This document shows positions 16,322 through 24,880 of a stretch of DNA of 35,739 nucleotides, one piece after another. The translations under genes were made by a program, and so were the position numbers. Source of the DNA: Bacteroidota bacterium (GTDB taxonomy: Bacteria > Bacteroidota > Bacteroidia > Bacteroidales > GCA-2748055). Under the pieces are notes generated by a model. It was not told the origin of the DNA. It searched no databases and saw only the letters and a program-made list of their open reading frames with translations. How positions within the stretch are numbered: position 1 is the stretch's first letter; each line of letters begins with the position of its first letter. The DNA lies in NCBI GenBank assembly GCA_024244665.1, contig JAAEOI010000278.1, positions 1 through 35,739 on the forward strand. The letters run 5' to 3'.

Positions 16322-17587
16322 ATGAAGCTGTTGACCAAAACCACACTGTACATTGCCACCCTCTCCCTTTTTCTTTTCTTTATCATGGGGATTATCTTCT
16401 TCCATGTACTCAGGAATCTGAGTCTGGCCGACCTGAACCGGGAATTGTCATCCTTAACTGAGGTAGTAGATAGTTATCTGGCAAAAGAGCCGGATCAGAT
16501 CCCGATTCATATGGCAGGTATCGATACCCTTTCTGTTGAAAAACTGAGCCACGGTCAGACGCACAGCGAGTTGTATGGAGACACATTAATGTTTGACACT
16601 GAAAGCAGTCAGTACAGAACATACAGGTATATTTCATACCAGTCAGATCAAGGTCAGAACTCATTTCTGGTAAAAGTATATAAATCGACCACTCCGACCG
16701 ATCAACTGGTGGAACGGGTGACATTGATGATGACCTTTATGGTGCTCATATTCCTGGCCGGGGTATTTCTGTTGAACCGGACGGTGTTTGCCAATCTCTG
16801 GAAAGATTTTTTTGAGGCTCTGGAGAAACTAAAGGAGTTCGATACGGCTAAAGAACCTGTAGTTCTTGGCGATCAGGATATTGAGGAGTTTTCTGAACTC
16901 AAGGATGTGCTTGAAAAAATGACACAGCAACTATCCAGGGACTACAGGGAACTGAAGGAATACACCGACCATATAACCCACGAGTTGCAAACTCCTCTGG
17001 CCATAATCAAATCGAAGGCTGATTTGCTTATCCAGTCTGATAAACTAGGGCCCGATGAGATGAGGTTGATTCAGGCCATCAATGCAAGTACGACCCAGTT
17101 ATCCAGGCTAAATTCCACCCTTACGCTGATCACCCGTATTGAGAACAGGCAGTTCACAGAAAAAGTTGAGATAGACCTTTCCTTGTTGCTGGATCGTCAC
17201 CTTGGGATGATGGAGGAGCTGATTGATCTGCACAGGATCCGATTGAACCGGTTCTTCACTGAGGGTTCCGTGACAATTCTAATGGATGAAGGACTTGCAG
17301 ATATGCTGGTGGCAAATCTGCTCAAGAATGCCATCATCCACAATGAGGATGGAGGAGCCATCAACATTGAGACCGGTCCCGACAGTTTCTCCATAAGCAA
17401 TGACGGACCCCCATTGCCTTTTGCTGAAGAGGATATTTTCAGGCGGTTTGTTAAAGAGCCGGGGAAGGGAAGTGGGTTTGGGCTGGGTCTGTCACTGGTA
17501 AAAAAGATTTGTGAATCCTATGGGTTTTCGTTGGGATATTCCCACGACCGGGGGCAGCATAAATTTGTCCTGATCTTCTCTGGCTGA
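16322..17587 (+). CDS. Membrane sensor histidine kinase
   Basis: The 421-residue protein has two membrane helices (about 9-30 and 134-152) flanking a periplasmic domain of about 100 residues. A short linker of HAMP type follows, then a coiled HisKA segment with the phospho-acceptor His220 in ITHELQTPLAI, the N box (NLLKNAIIHN, about 334-343) and the G box GSGFGLGLSLV near 381-391. It is a class I kinase for the response regulator 16 bp upstream. The periplasmic sensor shows no recognisable domain, so the stimulus is unknown. A perfect 11-bp tandem repeat begins right after the stop codon. Confidence 0.93.
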   Translation: MKLLTKTTLYIATLSLFLFFIMGIIFFHVLRNLSLADLNRELSSLTEVVDSYLAKEPDQIPIHMAGIDTLSVEKLSHGQTHSELYGDTLMFDTESSQYRTYRYISYQSDQGQNSFLVKVYKSTTPTDQLVERVTLMMTFMVLIFLAGVFLLNRTVFANLWKDFFEALEKLKEFDTAKEPVVLGDQDIEEFSELKDVLEKMTQQLSRDYRELKEYTDHITHELQTPLAIIKSKADLLIQSDKLGPDEMRLIQAINASTTQLSRLNSTLTLITRIENRQFTEKVEIDLSLLLDRHLGMMEELIDLHRIRLNRFFTEGSVTILMDEGLADMLVANLLKNAIIHNEDGGAINIETGPDSFSISNDGPPLPFAEEDIFRRFVKEPGKGSGFGLGLSLVKKICESYGFSLGYSHDRGQHKFVLIFSG

Positions 17588-17609
17588 TTTCTTCAGAATT
17601 TCTTCAGAA
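17588..17609. promoter_or_regulatory. 11-bp tandem repeat, possible response-regulator site
   Basis: TTTCTTCAGAA occurs twice head to tail (17588-17598 and 17599-17609) immediately after the kinase stop. A period of 11 bp is the spacing used by OmpR/PhoB-type regulators on DNA. It lies 108 bp before the small membrane protein gene, but a terminator intervenes. Confidence 0.4.
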
Positions 17610-17650
17610 TGATGTTTTATATTTGATTCATAATAGCTAAGGAGAATAAT

Positions 17651-17688
17651 AAAAGCCATCCGGGTCAAGGACCATTGGGTGGCTTTTT
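17651..17688 (+). terminator. Rho-independent terminator after the two-component operon
   Basis: AAAAGCCATCC pairs with GGGTGGCTTTT around a 15-nt loop and ends in a T-run. The stem is 8 perfect pairs plus one wobble and two further G-C pairs. Confidence 0.8.
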
Positions 17689-17717
17689 GTATGTTTATGG
17701 TTTGAAAAGAGGAGGTC

Positions 17718-18161
17718 ATGCTCTATACATTTGCATTCAAGATTCATATTTATATCAGTACCCTGACACTGTTGGCAGGTATCCTGAATGTGCTGCTATC
17801 CTCCCATGGTTGGATTAAAAAGAGATCTTATAATAAATGGGACCATGGGGTTTCCCTGACCTTCAATATTGCCCTTTATCTCCAGTTGATCCTTGGTTTC
17901 GTGATCTATTTTACCCTTCGGACCTCTTTGGATGGCCCGTTATGGGAGGTGCCCAATACTGAAAATGATGCCTCCCTGCGCTTCTGGGCCATTGAACACA
18001 TTGCCCTGATGATCTTCGCGCTTTTTCTCACCCAACTGGGCAGGCTTTTCATCGGGAAATCAAGCATCGATATCCGGAAATTCAAAGCTTCCCTGTTCTA
18101 TTATGGAACCGCCGTGCTGCTTATCCTCTTTTCGGTGAGTATCGCACTTTTTTTCAGGTAA
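17718..18161 (+). CDS. Four-helix membrane protein, cytochrome-b-like family
   Basis: The 147-residue protein has four predicted membrane helices (about 7-27, 45-65, 92-110, 126-145). Histidines lie in or near the membrane: IHIYIS in helix 1, WDHG before helix 2 and IEHIALM in helix 3. The layout matches the small Bacteroidota proteins annotated as cytochrome B, in which the histidines are thought to bind haem, but haem binding is not shown. It has its own terminator-insulated promoter region and is convergent with the LolA-like gene, with 6 bp between them. It may alternatively be a redox or quinone-related membrane subunit of unknown partner. Confidence 0.65.
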   Translation: MLYTFAFKIHIYISTLTLLAGILNVLLSSHGWIKKRSYNKWDHGVSLTFNIALYLQLILGFVIYFTLRTSLDGPLWEVPNTENDASLRFWAIEHIALMIFALFLTQLGRLFIGKSSIDIRKFKASLFYYGTAVLLILFSVSIALFFR

Positions 18162-18167
18162 ACCGGA

Positions 18168-18902
18168 TTATTGTTTCAGGGCTGCCTTTGTAAAGATATA
18201 GTCAGGGATCTCCTGGTCAAATTTTGCACTGCTCAACCTGAACTCAGTTCCTTTTCCGTCCTTCAGCATGTCCTTATAGATCATAGTCATGGGGAACCAG
18301 CGTCCCTGGACCTTCTGCACGTCCGACAGCGTGGTGCGCTTCAGCAGCTGACCACTCTTTGCAAACATCTCCTGTTTCAGCGGGACATACCGTTCACTGT
18401 CCACCCAGATCTTCTGAAGGTGATAGGCCACATCAGCCACAATGGCTGTCAGATCGAGTACCCAGGTATCGCGTCCGTCCACTTCCTCATGACCGGCAAT
18501 GGTGGCGTCATAAATCTCAGTGAGCTTCCTGTCGTCCATCATATCTTCATAGGAGAGGTCGGAACCCATTACCGACTGACGCAACATATGTCCCGAGATC
18601 TGGATGATCCGGTCGGTGGAAGGTGAATAGATCCATAATTTATCCTCCAGCTTAAGCATCTTGGTTCCCTGTTCACGGGCTGGGGAGAGATATTCGGTAA
18701 AGGATTGCTTGTCGCCCACAGAATAGGTCTTTGAGGTAATGGTCCGACTCGCACGGCGGCCGTGAATGATCATATCCGATTCAAAAATCCGGTTTTCGGA
18801 CGACATGTTTTTATCGACGGTTTCCAGGATCTCCTTTGCATCCTGTGCAGTCATTGAAAGGCCAATTGAAAGCATGGCCACTGTATATAATATTCTTTTC
18901 AT
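18168..18902 (-). CDS. LolA-like outer-membrane lipoprotein-sorting protein
   Basis: The ATG at 18900-18902 gives a 244-residue protein with a signal peptide (MKRILYTVAMLSIGLSMTAQ). A longer frame would place 13 basic and polar residues before it. The mature part matches the LolA-like family (PF17131 type): SDMIIHGRR, KMLKLEDKLWIYSPSTDRIIQISG, then SDLSYEDMM and LPL-type strands ending RWFPMTMIYKDM. These half-barrel proteins carry lipophilic cargo across the periplasm. It is the last gene of a six-gene operon behind two permeases, so it probably receives cargo from the ABC transporter. It is not the housekeeping LolA, which lacks such neighbours. Confidence 0.88.
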   Translation of the reverse strand: MKRILYTVAMLSIGLSMTAQDAKEILETVDKNMSSENRIFESDMIIHGRRASRTITSKTYSVGDKQSFTEYLSPAREQGTKMLKLEDKLWIYSPSTDRIIQISGHMLRQSVMGSDLSYEDMMDDRKLTEIYDATIAGHEEVDGRDTWVLDLTAIVADVAYHLQKIWVDSERYVPLKQEMFAKSGQLLKRTTLSDVQKVQGRWFPMTMIYKDMLKDGKGTEFRLSSAKFDQEIPDYIFTKAALKQ

Positions 18903-18943
18903 CTTTTTTCTTTTTTTTACTGAGCACCAATTACTGAGCACTA

Positions 18944-20218
18944 TTAAACTTCCAGTTCATTGAACAGCCGGGCCGTTTTTCGTTTGTAGATGGCATATCC
19001 CGCCAGGGCGCTTCCAAGTACAGTAGCTAATACCCCCGGAATGTAACCTACCACATACATGGAAGGAGTAACCACGGCCCTGAAAACACTAGGCATCATC
19101 ACTCCCAAATTATCCATCATGCCTGAGAAATCGATGCCATGGGACTGGAGTCGATAACTCAGGGCCAGCCCGAAGATGGTTCCAACGGTCGACCCGATTA
19201 TTCCAATCAGCGCGGCTTCCCACAATGTAGTTCGGTAAATGTGCTTCTTCTCTTCGCCAAGGGCCAGTCGTACACCAAACTCACTATATCGGCGCAGTCC
19301 GCCCAGCAGTCCGGTATTCCATAATACGATGGACATGGCAATGATGAATATGAAGACCATCATGCCCACCATATTTTCTGCTATGGCCAGGTAATCTGCC
19401 ATGCCCGCGGCCTCGGCCAGGCGGAGCATTTTGGGAGAAAACTCGTCATCTTCCAGGCTGTATTTCTCATTATAAGCTGTAGCCAGGGCCATTGCTTCTT
19501 CATCGATGTAGGGTTGATTATTGAAATAACCCAGGATCTCAGTGGCTCCATCTTCCATATCCATCGCCAGCTGAGCATCTTTGAGATCAATAAAAATGGC
19601 TCCCCGGTCAAGCAGGGTATTTCCGAAACGAATGGTCCCCGAGACCGTGAAAGTATAGAACATCATGCTGCCATTCATGGTTGAGCCAAATAGGGTTACC
19701 TGGTCTCCGACAGCCACTTCAAATTTCTCGGCAAAATCGTTACTGATCAGGGCCTCACCTGACTGGTCTGGAACATCTCCTTTTACGATGGCATCGGGAA
19801 TGTTCAAACGCTCCACTTCCCTGCTGTTTGGGGAAAACAGGTCAATGGCCGTCACCATGGCCGGGCCCTGTCCTCTGGTCTCCCCATTTTCATCTGGTAC
19901 ATCCAGTAGTCCCCCGGAATGAATTCGTTCCACCCATTCCATATCGGGATATTCTTCATAGAGTTGTTTTTTTAACGCGCTAACCTCCAGCAGGGCCAGG
20001 TCGAGAGGAGCCTGATCGATATTTTCATCGTAGGCCCGGGTCATGATTTTCACATGCCCCGATGCAAAGCGGGCATTCATATCGATCATGTCTCCCATGA
20101 TTCCCTGGAACCAGCCGCTCATAAATACAGTCAGAAATACCCCCAGGGCTACTACGATTACAGGCAGGAGGCTCCGGCTTTTGTCCCTTAGTATTCCTTT
20201 TATCAGAAATCGTATCAT
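18944..20218 (-). CDS. FtsX/MacB-type ABC transporter permease 2
   Basis: The 424-residue protein has one N-terminal membrane helix (about 17-38), a large periplasmic MacB-PCD-like domain (about 40-270) and three C-terminal helices. The FtsX signature region WNTGLLGGLRRYSEFGVRLALGEEKKHI lies near 303-330. This is the type VII ABC (mechanotransmission) topology, like LolC/LolE and MacB. Its start overlaps the stop of permease 1 by 4 bp. With permease 1 it would form a LolCE-like heterodimer driven by the ATPase encoded by the next gene upstream. The substrate is unknown, but the LolA-like carrier 41 bp downstream points to lipid or lipoprotein cargo. Confidence 0.9.
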   Translation of the reverse strand: MIRFLIKGILRDKSRSLLPVIVVALGVFLTVFMSGWFQGIMGDMIDMNARFASGHVKIMTRAYDENIDQAPLDLALLEVSALKKQLYEEYPDMEWVERIHSGGLLDVPDENGETRGQGPAMVTAIDLFSPNSREVERLNIPDAIVKGDVPDQSGEALISNDFAEKFEVAVGDQVTLFGSTMNGSMMFYTFTVSGTIRFGNTLLDRGAIFIDLKDAQLAMDMEDGATEILGYFNNQPYIDEEAMALATAYNEKYSLEDDEFSPKMLRLAEAAGMADYLAIAENMVGMMVFIFIIAMSIVLWNTGLLGGLRRYSEFGVRLALGEEKKHIYRTTLWEAALIGIIGSTVGTIFGLALSYRLQSHGIDFSGMMDNLGVMMPSVFRAVVTPSMYVVGYIPGVLATVLGSALAGYAIYKRKTARLFNELEV

Positions 20219-21387
20219 TGTAGTTTTCCTTTTAAAGCTTCAGTTGGTTTCATTTTTGATATTTTCCTGGCTGGCAGGTATGAGACAATGGTTGCAGTTA
20301 TTACCACAATCAGGATGGTCATCAGGATCAGCCGAAAACTGTAGTATGGGAAGATGGCTTCTGCCAGTGGAAGATCGAAATCCATATCTTCCGCATAGCC
20401 CATGCCGATCCCGTTTTTATTTAGCAGGAGGAGCAGGGGGATGCCATAGGCCGCTCCCAGCAATATGGCAAGGATGCTGTGTGCACCGCCTTCAACTGTA
20501 AATATGCCAACCACCTGTGCCCGGGTCAACCCGAGAGCAATGTAGGTGCCGATCTCTTTCTGCCTGCGGAAAATGGAGAGTACCTGGGTATCAAATATTG
20601 CAATCAGGGCAATGATTAAGAGCAGGCCCTGGAGAACAGATCCCCCCATCTTCTTCGAGTCAATGATTGCCTGAAGATCTGCCAGCAGAAATTCGGTGTT
20701 CTTGAATTCCCAACCAGCAAGCTCACGTTTTTCGAAAGCCTTACCTGCCACCAACAGGGTAACCTCATTCTCCATGGCCAGCATCTCCTGGAGGGTCGAT
20801 ATGGATATATAGACCTGGCCGTTATCGACGGCAGGAACATTGCACTTGAATACAGCCGCAATTTCTACTTCGCGGGCATCGAATGTGCCATTCTTATCTC
20901 TCCAGCGAAGCAGAAGCCGGTCGCCTACCTCCAGGTTAGCAGAACGGGCCATACTCTTTCCGATGATGGCATAGTCCGTTCCATTTGAGGGTGGCAGTTT
21001 CGAAGAGGGCAGCTCAAGTACTTCCTGTTTCGGATCAATTCCTCTGAGATTTACACCCATGGCGCGACCCTGGGGATAGGCTGTTGCCTGTGAAACCAGG
21101 ACTGGTGCAAGAGTTTTGTTGTTTACCTCATTGAGGATCTCCTCAGACATGGGAGCATGAGCATCTTCAATTGTAAAGGGATCATATTTGTCATATTCCG
21201 GGTGCCAGAATTGTCCTTCACCGGTTTCCCAGGCAGCAGTATCCCGCTGAGCCTGCCGGTTCCAGCCATCAATCATCCCATTATAAAAGATAATGAGCAC
21301 GAAGGCGAATGACAGGGCAAGTACATTGAGCCAGGTTCTCAGACCAGCGCCCAATAAATTCTTAAATGCCAGTTTTAGTGATAACAT
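20215..21387 (-). CDS. FtsX/MacB-type ABC transporter permease 1
   Basis: The 390-residue protein has the same four-helix plan as its neighbour: an N-terminal helix (about 16-38), a periplasmic domain to about 260, then a C-terminal FtsX block with FRRQKEIGTYIALGLTRAQVVGIF and final helices ending in LPARKISKMKPTEALKGKL. That block is the canonical MacB/LolCE intracellular coupling region and C-terminus. It starts 4 bp after the ATPase gene stop. The two permeases are clearly different in sequence, so a heterodimer like LolC/LolE is more likely than a duplicated homodimer. Confidence 0.9.
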   Translation of the reverse strand: MLSLKLAFKNLLGAGLRTWLNVLALSFAFVLIIFYNGMIDGWNRQAQRDTAAWETGEGQFWHPEYDKYDPFTIEDAHAPMSEEILNEVNNKTLAPVLVSQATAYPQGRAMGVNLRGIDPKQEVLELPSSKLPPSNGTDYAIIGKSMARSANLEVGDRLLLRWRDKNGTFDAREVEIAAVFKCNVPAVDNGQVYISISTLQEMLAMENEVTLLVAGKAFEKRELAGWEFKNTEFLLADLQAIIDSKKMGGSVLQGLLLIIALIAIFDTQVLSIFRRQKEIGTYIALGLTRAQVVGIFTVEGGAHSILAILLGAAYGIPLLLLLNKNGIGMGYAEDMDFDLPLAEAIFPYYSFRLILMTILIVVITATIVSYLPARKISKMKPTEALKGKLQ

Positions 21388-21391
21388 GATT

Positions 21392-22099
21392 TCAGTTTTT
21401 TGAATTCTTCATTATTTCGTCCTTCATGATCTGTCCGTCTTCCAGGGAGACCTTCCGGTCGAGGTATTGCATCACCTTTTCATCATGGGTGGCAAAAATA
21501 AAAGTAGTATTCAGCTCCTTATTCAGCTTCTTCATGGTCTGAAGAATGTGGTGGGAATTTTTTGAATCCAGGTTGGCAGTGGGTTCATCGGCCAGTACAA
21601 TTTCGGGCCTTTTGACCATGGACCGTGCTATGGCCACCCGCTGGCATTCACCACCGGAGAGCATCGCTGGTTTCGACTTGATTTTATCAGTCAGGCCAAC
21701 CCACTCAAGTGCATCTGTCACAGCCTTTTTTCGTGCGGAAGAGGAGAGCTTCTGCAGCAACAGCGCAAATTCAACATTCTCATAAACCGTATAAACCGGA
21801 AGCAGGTTATAGGTCTGGAAGATGAAGCCAATATGCTTGTTCCGGAGCCTGGAAGATTGCTTGTGGCTCAGGTCTGAAATTGACTGATCGATCACAGTTA
21901 CCGTTCCTTCGGAAGGAGTGTCCAGGGAGCCAATGATATTTAACAGGGTAGTCTTTCCCGATCCACTGGGGCCTACAAGGCCCAGGAACTCACCCCGCAC
22001 AATGTCGAGGTTTACTCTGTTCAGTGCTGTAAACTCTGATTTCCCAACAGGGAAGCGTTTGATCAGCTGGTTAATCTTGATAATCGAGGAATTTTCCAT
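21392..22099 (-). CDS. LolD/MacB-type ABC transporter ATPase
   Basis: The ATG at 22097-22099 gives a 235-residue ATPase beginning MENSSIIKINQLIKRFPVG; the longer open frame overlaps the previous gene and is rejected. It has a Walker A GPSGSGKTT (about 43-51), Q-loop FQTYNLLP, signature LSGGECQRVAIARS (about 143-156), Walker B IVLADEPTANLD (about 163-174) and H-loop ATHDE. The LSGGE-C-QR signature has Cys where Gln is usual, a tolerated variation. It energises the two permeases downstream. It is 11 bp behind the outer-membrane barrel gene. Confidence 0.95.
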   Translation of the reverse strand: MENSSIIKINQLIKRFPVGKSEFTALNRVNLDIVRGEFLGLVGPSGSGKTTLLNIIGSLDTPSEGTVTVIDQSISDLSHKQSSRLRNKHIGFIFQTYNLLPVYTVYENVEFALLLQKLSSSARKKAVTDALEWVGLTDKIKSKPAMLSGGECQRVAIARSMVKRPEIVLADEPTANLDSKNSHHILQTMKKLNKELNTTFIFATHDEKVMQYLDRKVSLEDGQIMKDEIMKNSKN

Positions 22100-22110
22100 T
22101 TTATATTGGT

Positions 22111-23253
22111 TTAATGATTCAGTACAAACATGATTTGAATGCCTCTCCCGGCATGAAGATTCTGTTCCATCTCTTGCGTAGGAATCCTGTAGTCTTCCGG
22201 ATTCCAATAGGCCATAAGGTACATAGAGAAATGGCTGAAGTCCCTTTGCAGGTTGATGAAATTGTAGAGATTGCTGCTATCCCAATCGTAATAAACGATG
22301 CACTGGATGTTGCTGAACAAGCCCAGTGGGTAGGAGAGGGACATCAGGGAGAAATTGGTGGTGTTGTCAAAGCTGAAGGCTTTCTCGTCATAGGAGACCA
22401 GCAGCTGTTCGAATATGAGATAGAGTCCGCTGCCGATACCAAAGGTATAATCGACGCCCAGGTTAAAAAGCTCCTGGTTGGTATAGCTTCCAAGGTTTTC
22501 GTTGCTGTTTACCCAGGATCCCTCTATCCAGGCTCCCACCACAAGATCCACCCTTATATCCAGTCCGATCCGGTTCTCCTGGATTTTGGCAAAAGAGGGG
22601 ACAAAACCTTCCAGGTTCCTGGTATCGCTGACCCGATGGTGGTAGGATATTCCGGCTTCACCGGCCAGGACCGGCGATTGAAACCTGCCTCCGAATTCTG
22701 GATATTTGCTGTTGCTGCCAGCCATCTCCCATCCCTTCGGATCGTCATTGCCATATAGTAACCAGAACCAGATGTTGGCATTGTTAAGGAAATAGTATCG
22801 TCCCAGGGCACCCCACACCCCATCGGTCAGTTTCAGGGGATCGCGCGGATCCATCTTGTCGAACCACATGAGCGGCCGAAGGAGCGAAGCGGAGCCAAAG
22901 TTTATTTTCTGCAGTCCGACCCGGAACTCAAACTGGGGAGAGGAGTAGCGTGCCCAGAGTCTGTAGGGTTTTAAGGTTCCGTTTGCTTCCAGCGAGTCGA
23001 AAGAGTGGAAGCCAACATTGCCATTCAGATTGGCTGAAGCTTCAAAATCGATGAGCCTGTCGTAAGGCAGTTTGATTTCGTAATTAAGTTGAGGGATATA
23101 CCTCCCACCTATGTATAGAGGTAAATCCAGTCCGCCGTTATAGAGAGCCCATGCCGAAAGCTGACCCTTGAATGTAAGACTGTCCTGTGCAGACAGAATC
23201 CCTGTGGAGGAGAGGGAGAGCCAGATTAGTAATATGGATATTCTCGATGACAT
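22111..23253 (-). CDS. Predicted outer-membrane beta-barrel protein
   Basis: The 380-residue product has a signal peptide (about 1-22, ending GILSAQ). It is then almost entirely amphipathic strands with aromatic girdles (LWARYSSPQFEFRVGLQKINFGSASLL, GVDYTFGIGSGLYLIFEQLL) and ends in IQIMFVLNH. It resembles DUF1302- or alginate-export-like porins, but no exact family can be fixed. It lies between the TetR gene (3-bp gap) and the ATPase gene (11-bp gap). Its place in the operon suggests it is the outer-membrane partner of the ABC/LolA-like route. Confidence 0.8.
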   Translation of the reverse strand: MSSRISILLIWLSLSSTGILSAQDSLTFKGQLSAWALYNGGLDLPLYIGGRYIPQLNYEIKLPYDRLIDFEASANLNGNVGFHSFDSLEANGTLKPYRLWARYSSPQFEFRVGLQKINFGSASLLRPLMWFDKMDPRDPLKLTDGVWGALGRYYFLNNANIWFWLLYGNDDPKGWEMAGSNSKYPEFGGRFQSPVLAGEAGISYHHRVSDTRNLEGFVPSFAKIQENRIGLDIRVDLVVGAWIEGSWVNSNENLGSYTNQELFNLGVDYTFGIGSGLYLIFEQLLVSYDEKAFSFDNTTNFSLMSLSYPLGLFSNIQCIVYYDWDSSNLYNFINLQRDFSHFSMYLMAYWNPEDYRIPTQEMEQNLHAGRGIQIMFVLNH

Positions 23254-23256
23254 GAC

Positions 23257-23838
23257 CTATTTATGAGGTGATATACCATAAACAAACAGGTTGGTGATCT
23301 CCATGATCATCTCCTGGGATGTGTCGAAAAAATGCAGCATTTCATCACTTGATAACATGTCGAGAGACTTCTGGATGTATAGGATAAAGAAGGGTATGTT
23401 CAGATCCTTTCTGACCCAGCCGTCTTCTTTCCCTTTTTTATAAACCTGGATCATTTCAGCGAACATCATTTGGGATTTGCCCTCTATGTATTCTTTTAGT
23501 TCTCCTTCCGGATTTGCATAAAGATCCTTAATGAATTCCTCACTGACATTCTTGCTGCCTTCAGCTTTTAGCTGGATGATTTTTTTAAGGGTTTTATCGG
23601 GAGATTCATGTTCATCATGAAGCTTATGTATCTTATTCAGGGAGTCTTCAAACACCTCATCCAGGATGATTTTGGCCAGTTCTATCTTGTTAGGAAAGAA
23701 TTTGTAAAAGGTCATCTTGCTGACCCCGGCCTCTTTGCTAATCTCTTCGATTGTGACTCTTTTAAAGCCAAACTTCCAGAAGAGCTCCTTTCCGGTGGCC
23801 AGGATCTGGAGTCTTTTCGGATTTGACGATGTGCTCAT
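23257..23838 (-). CDS. TetR/AcrR-family transcriptional regulator
   Basis: The 193-residue protein has an N-terminal TetR DNA-binding domain (about 10-55) with the helix-turn-helix RVTIEEISKEAGVSKMTFYKFFPNKIEL. A divergent all-helical ligand domain (about 75-190) ends in an ITNLFVYGI helix. It is the first gene of the export operon and therefore very probably its local repressor. A perfect 9-bp inverted repeat 26 bp upstream of its start codon is the likely operator. The ligand is unknown; a hydrophobic substrate of the transporter would fit the family. Confidence 0.93.
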   Translation of the reverse strand: MSTSSNPKRLQILATGKELFWKFGFKRVTIEEISKEAGVSKMTFYKFFPNKIELAKIILDEVFEDSLNKIHKLHDEHESPDKTLKKIIQLKAEGSKNVSEEFIKDLYANPEGELKEYIEGKSQMMFAEMIQVYKKGKEDGWVRKDLNIPFFILYIQKSLDMLSSDEMLHFFDTSQEMIMEITNLFVYGISPHK

Positions 23839-23863
23839 AACTATACGAAATAAGTAATAACAG

Positions 23864-23893
23864 ACATATATCGTACAAATATAGGATATATGT
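23864..23893. promoter_or_regulatory. Candidate TetR operator
   Basis: ACATATATC (23864-23872) and GATATATGT (23885-23893) form a perfect 9-bp inverted repeat with a 12-bp spacer, directly upstream of the TetR-led operon. 23839-24122 otherwise holds no supported gene; a 67-codon TTG-initiated frame there was rejected. Confidence 0.45.
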
Positions 23894-24122
23894 TTTCATT
23901 TGTCAAGGAAAATCGTAAAAATTTGTTACCTGGGGATATGTCCGACTTCGAATATACAAGCCGGGATGTATTTGGCGATGAGATACTATTCAGGACCTAA
24001 CGCTGCATTTTGTCTCCTCCTGTATACACTGAAAATCCTGAATATGGATTGTCTGTGCATGATTTTGGGTTTAAGGATTAGGTTCGTGAACCCGTCAAAA
24101 TAGTAAAAAAATGAAATACAGG

Positions 24123-24809
24123 CTAACCGAATTCGGCGATGGACCTCAGGGTTTCCATGTTGACAATCTGGATGGTTTTCCCGTAGATTTTAAGGATTCC
24201 GTCTTTTCTGAATTCACTTAGCGAGCGGATCACATTCTCGGTGCTCATCCCTACATATTCGGCCATCTCCTTCCGGGTAATAGGGAGGTCAAATTCCCCG
24301 GTGCAATATACCTGATCCGAGAAATAGATCAGAAGGTAGGCCACACGTCCCCTGAGGTGTTTTTTTCGAATCTCAAGCGAATCAAGGATAATCATGTCTA
24401 CCACATAACTCATTTTGCTTAAAAGATTCAGTGCCAGTTTGCCATTGTCAATGACCATATTCCTGATGTCTTTCAAATTCAGGTTGCAGGTGACAGAATC
24501 TTCAAGTGCAGATACCGAATAGTTATACTTATCATTAGAGAAAATACTGAGCAGACTCACGTAATCCATGGGTTTGGCCAGGGCAATGATCTGTTCCTTA
24601 CCTGTAAGGTCGCTCCGGTACAATTTCACAAGGCCACTCTTCAAATAGGTGAATTCCTTGATTTTTGTACCCTCCTTAATGATGACTTCCCCCTGAAGGT
24701 ACTCCTTTTCTACTTTCCCTGAACAAACAATATCCAGGGTGTCACCTTCAAGCTTGTCAACAAACAACTCCTTCAAATCACAATGTTCACAACTACAACT
24801 AGGGTCCAT
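24123..24809 (-). CDS. Crp/Fnr-family regulator, possibly Fe-S sensing
   Basis: The 228-residue protein has a cyclic-nucleotide-type sensor barrel (about 25-125) and a winged-helix DNA-binding domain (TRKEMAEYVGMSTENVIRSL, about 175-194). Its N-terminus carries Cys5, Cys7 and Cys10 (PSCSCEHC), with Cys29 and Cys108 further on. This is reminiscent of FNR, which holds a cluster with three N-terminal and one barrel cysteine, though the spacing is not identical. It is divergent from the sulfur operon with a 138-bp gap holding a perfect TTGTCAT/ATGACAA palindrome. It probably controls that operon in response to oxygen, NO or sulfur species. Cluster binding is inferred. Confidence 0.9.
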   Translation of the reverse strand: MDPSCSCEHCDLKELFVDKLEGDTLDIVCSGKVEKEYLQGEVIIKEGTKIKEFTYLKSGLVKLYRSDLTGKEQIIALAKPMDYVSLLSIFSNDKYNYSVSALEDSVTCNLNLKDIRNMVIDNGKLALNLLSKMSYVVDMIILDSLEIRKKHLRGRVAYLLIYFSDQVYCTGEFDLPITRKEMAEYVGMSTENVIRSLSEFRKDGILKIYGKTIQIVNMETLRSIAEFG

Positions 24810-24849
24810 CCTTTGGATTGATGCTGGTTAACATATTCAAAACTGATAG

Positions 24850-24866
24850 TTGTCATGATATGACAA
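24850..24866. promoter_or_regulatory. Fnr-type palindromic operator
   Basis: TTGTCATGATATGACAA is a perfect 7-bp inverted repeat around GAT. It lies 40 bp from the regulator start and 81 bp from the sqr-like start, and it resembles Crp/Fnr-family sites (TTGAT-N4-ATCAA type). Confidence 0.5.
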
Positions 24867-24880
24867 TTATCATATTGTTA

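Noticed and set aside
23900..24103. 67-codon frame with a TTG start between the TetR and Fnr-type genes
   Set aside because: No ribosome site, Cys-rich and hydrophobic random-looking composition, and no family resemblance; the region is better explained as regulatory DNA.
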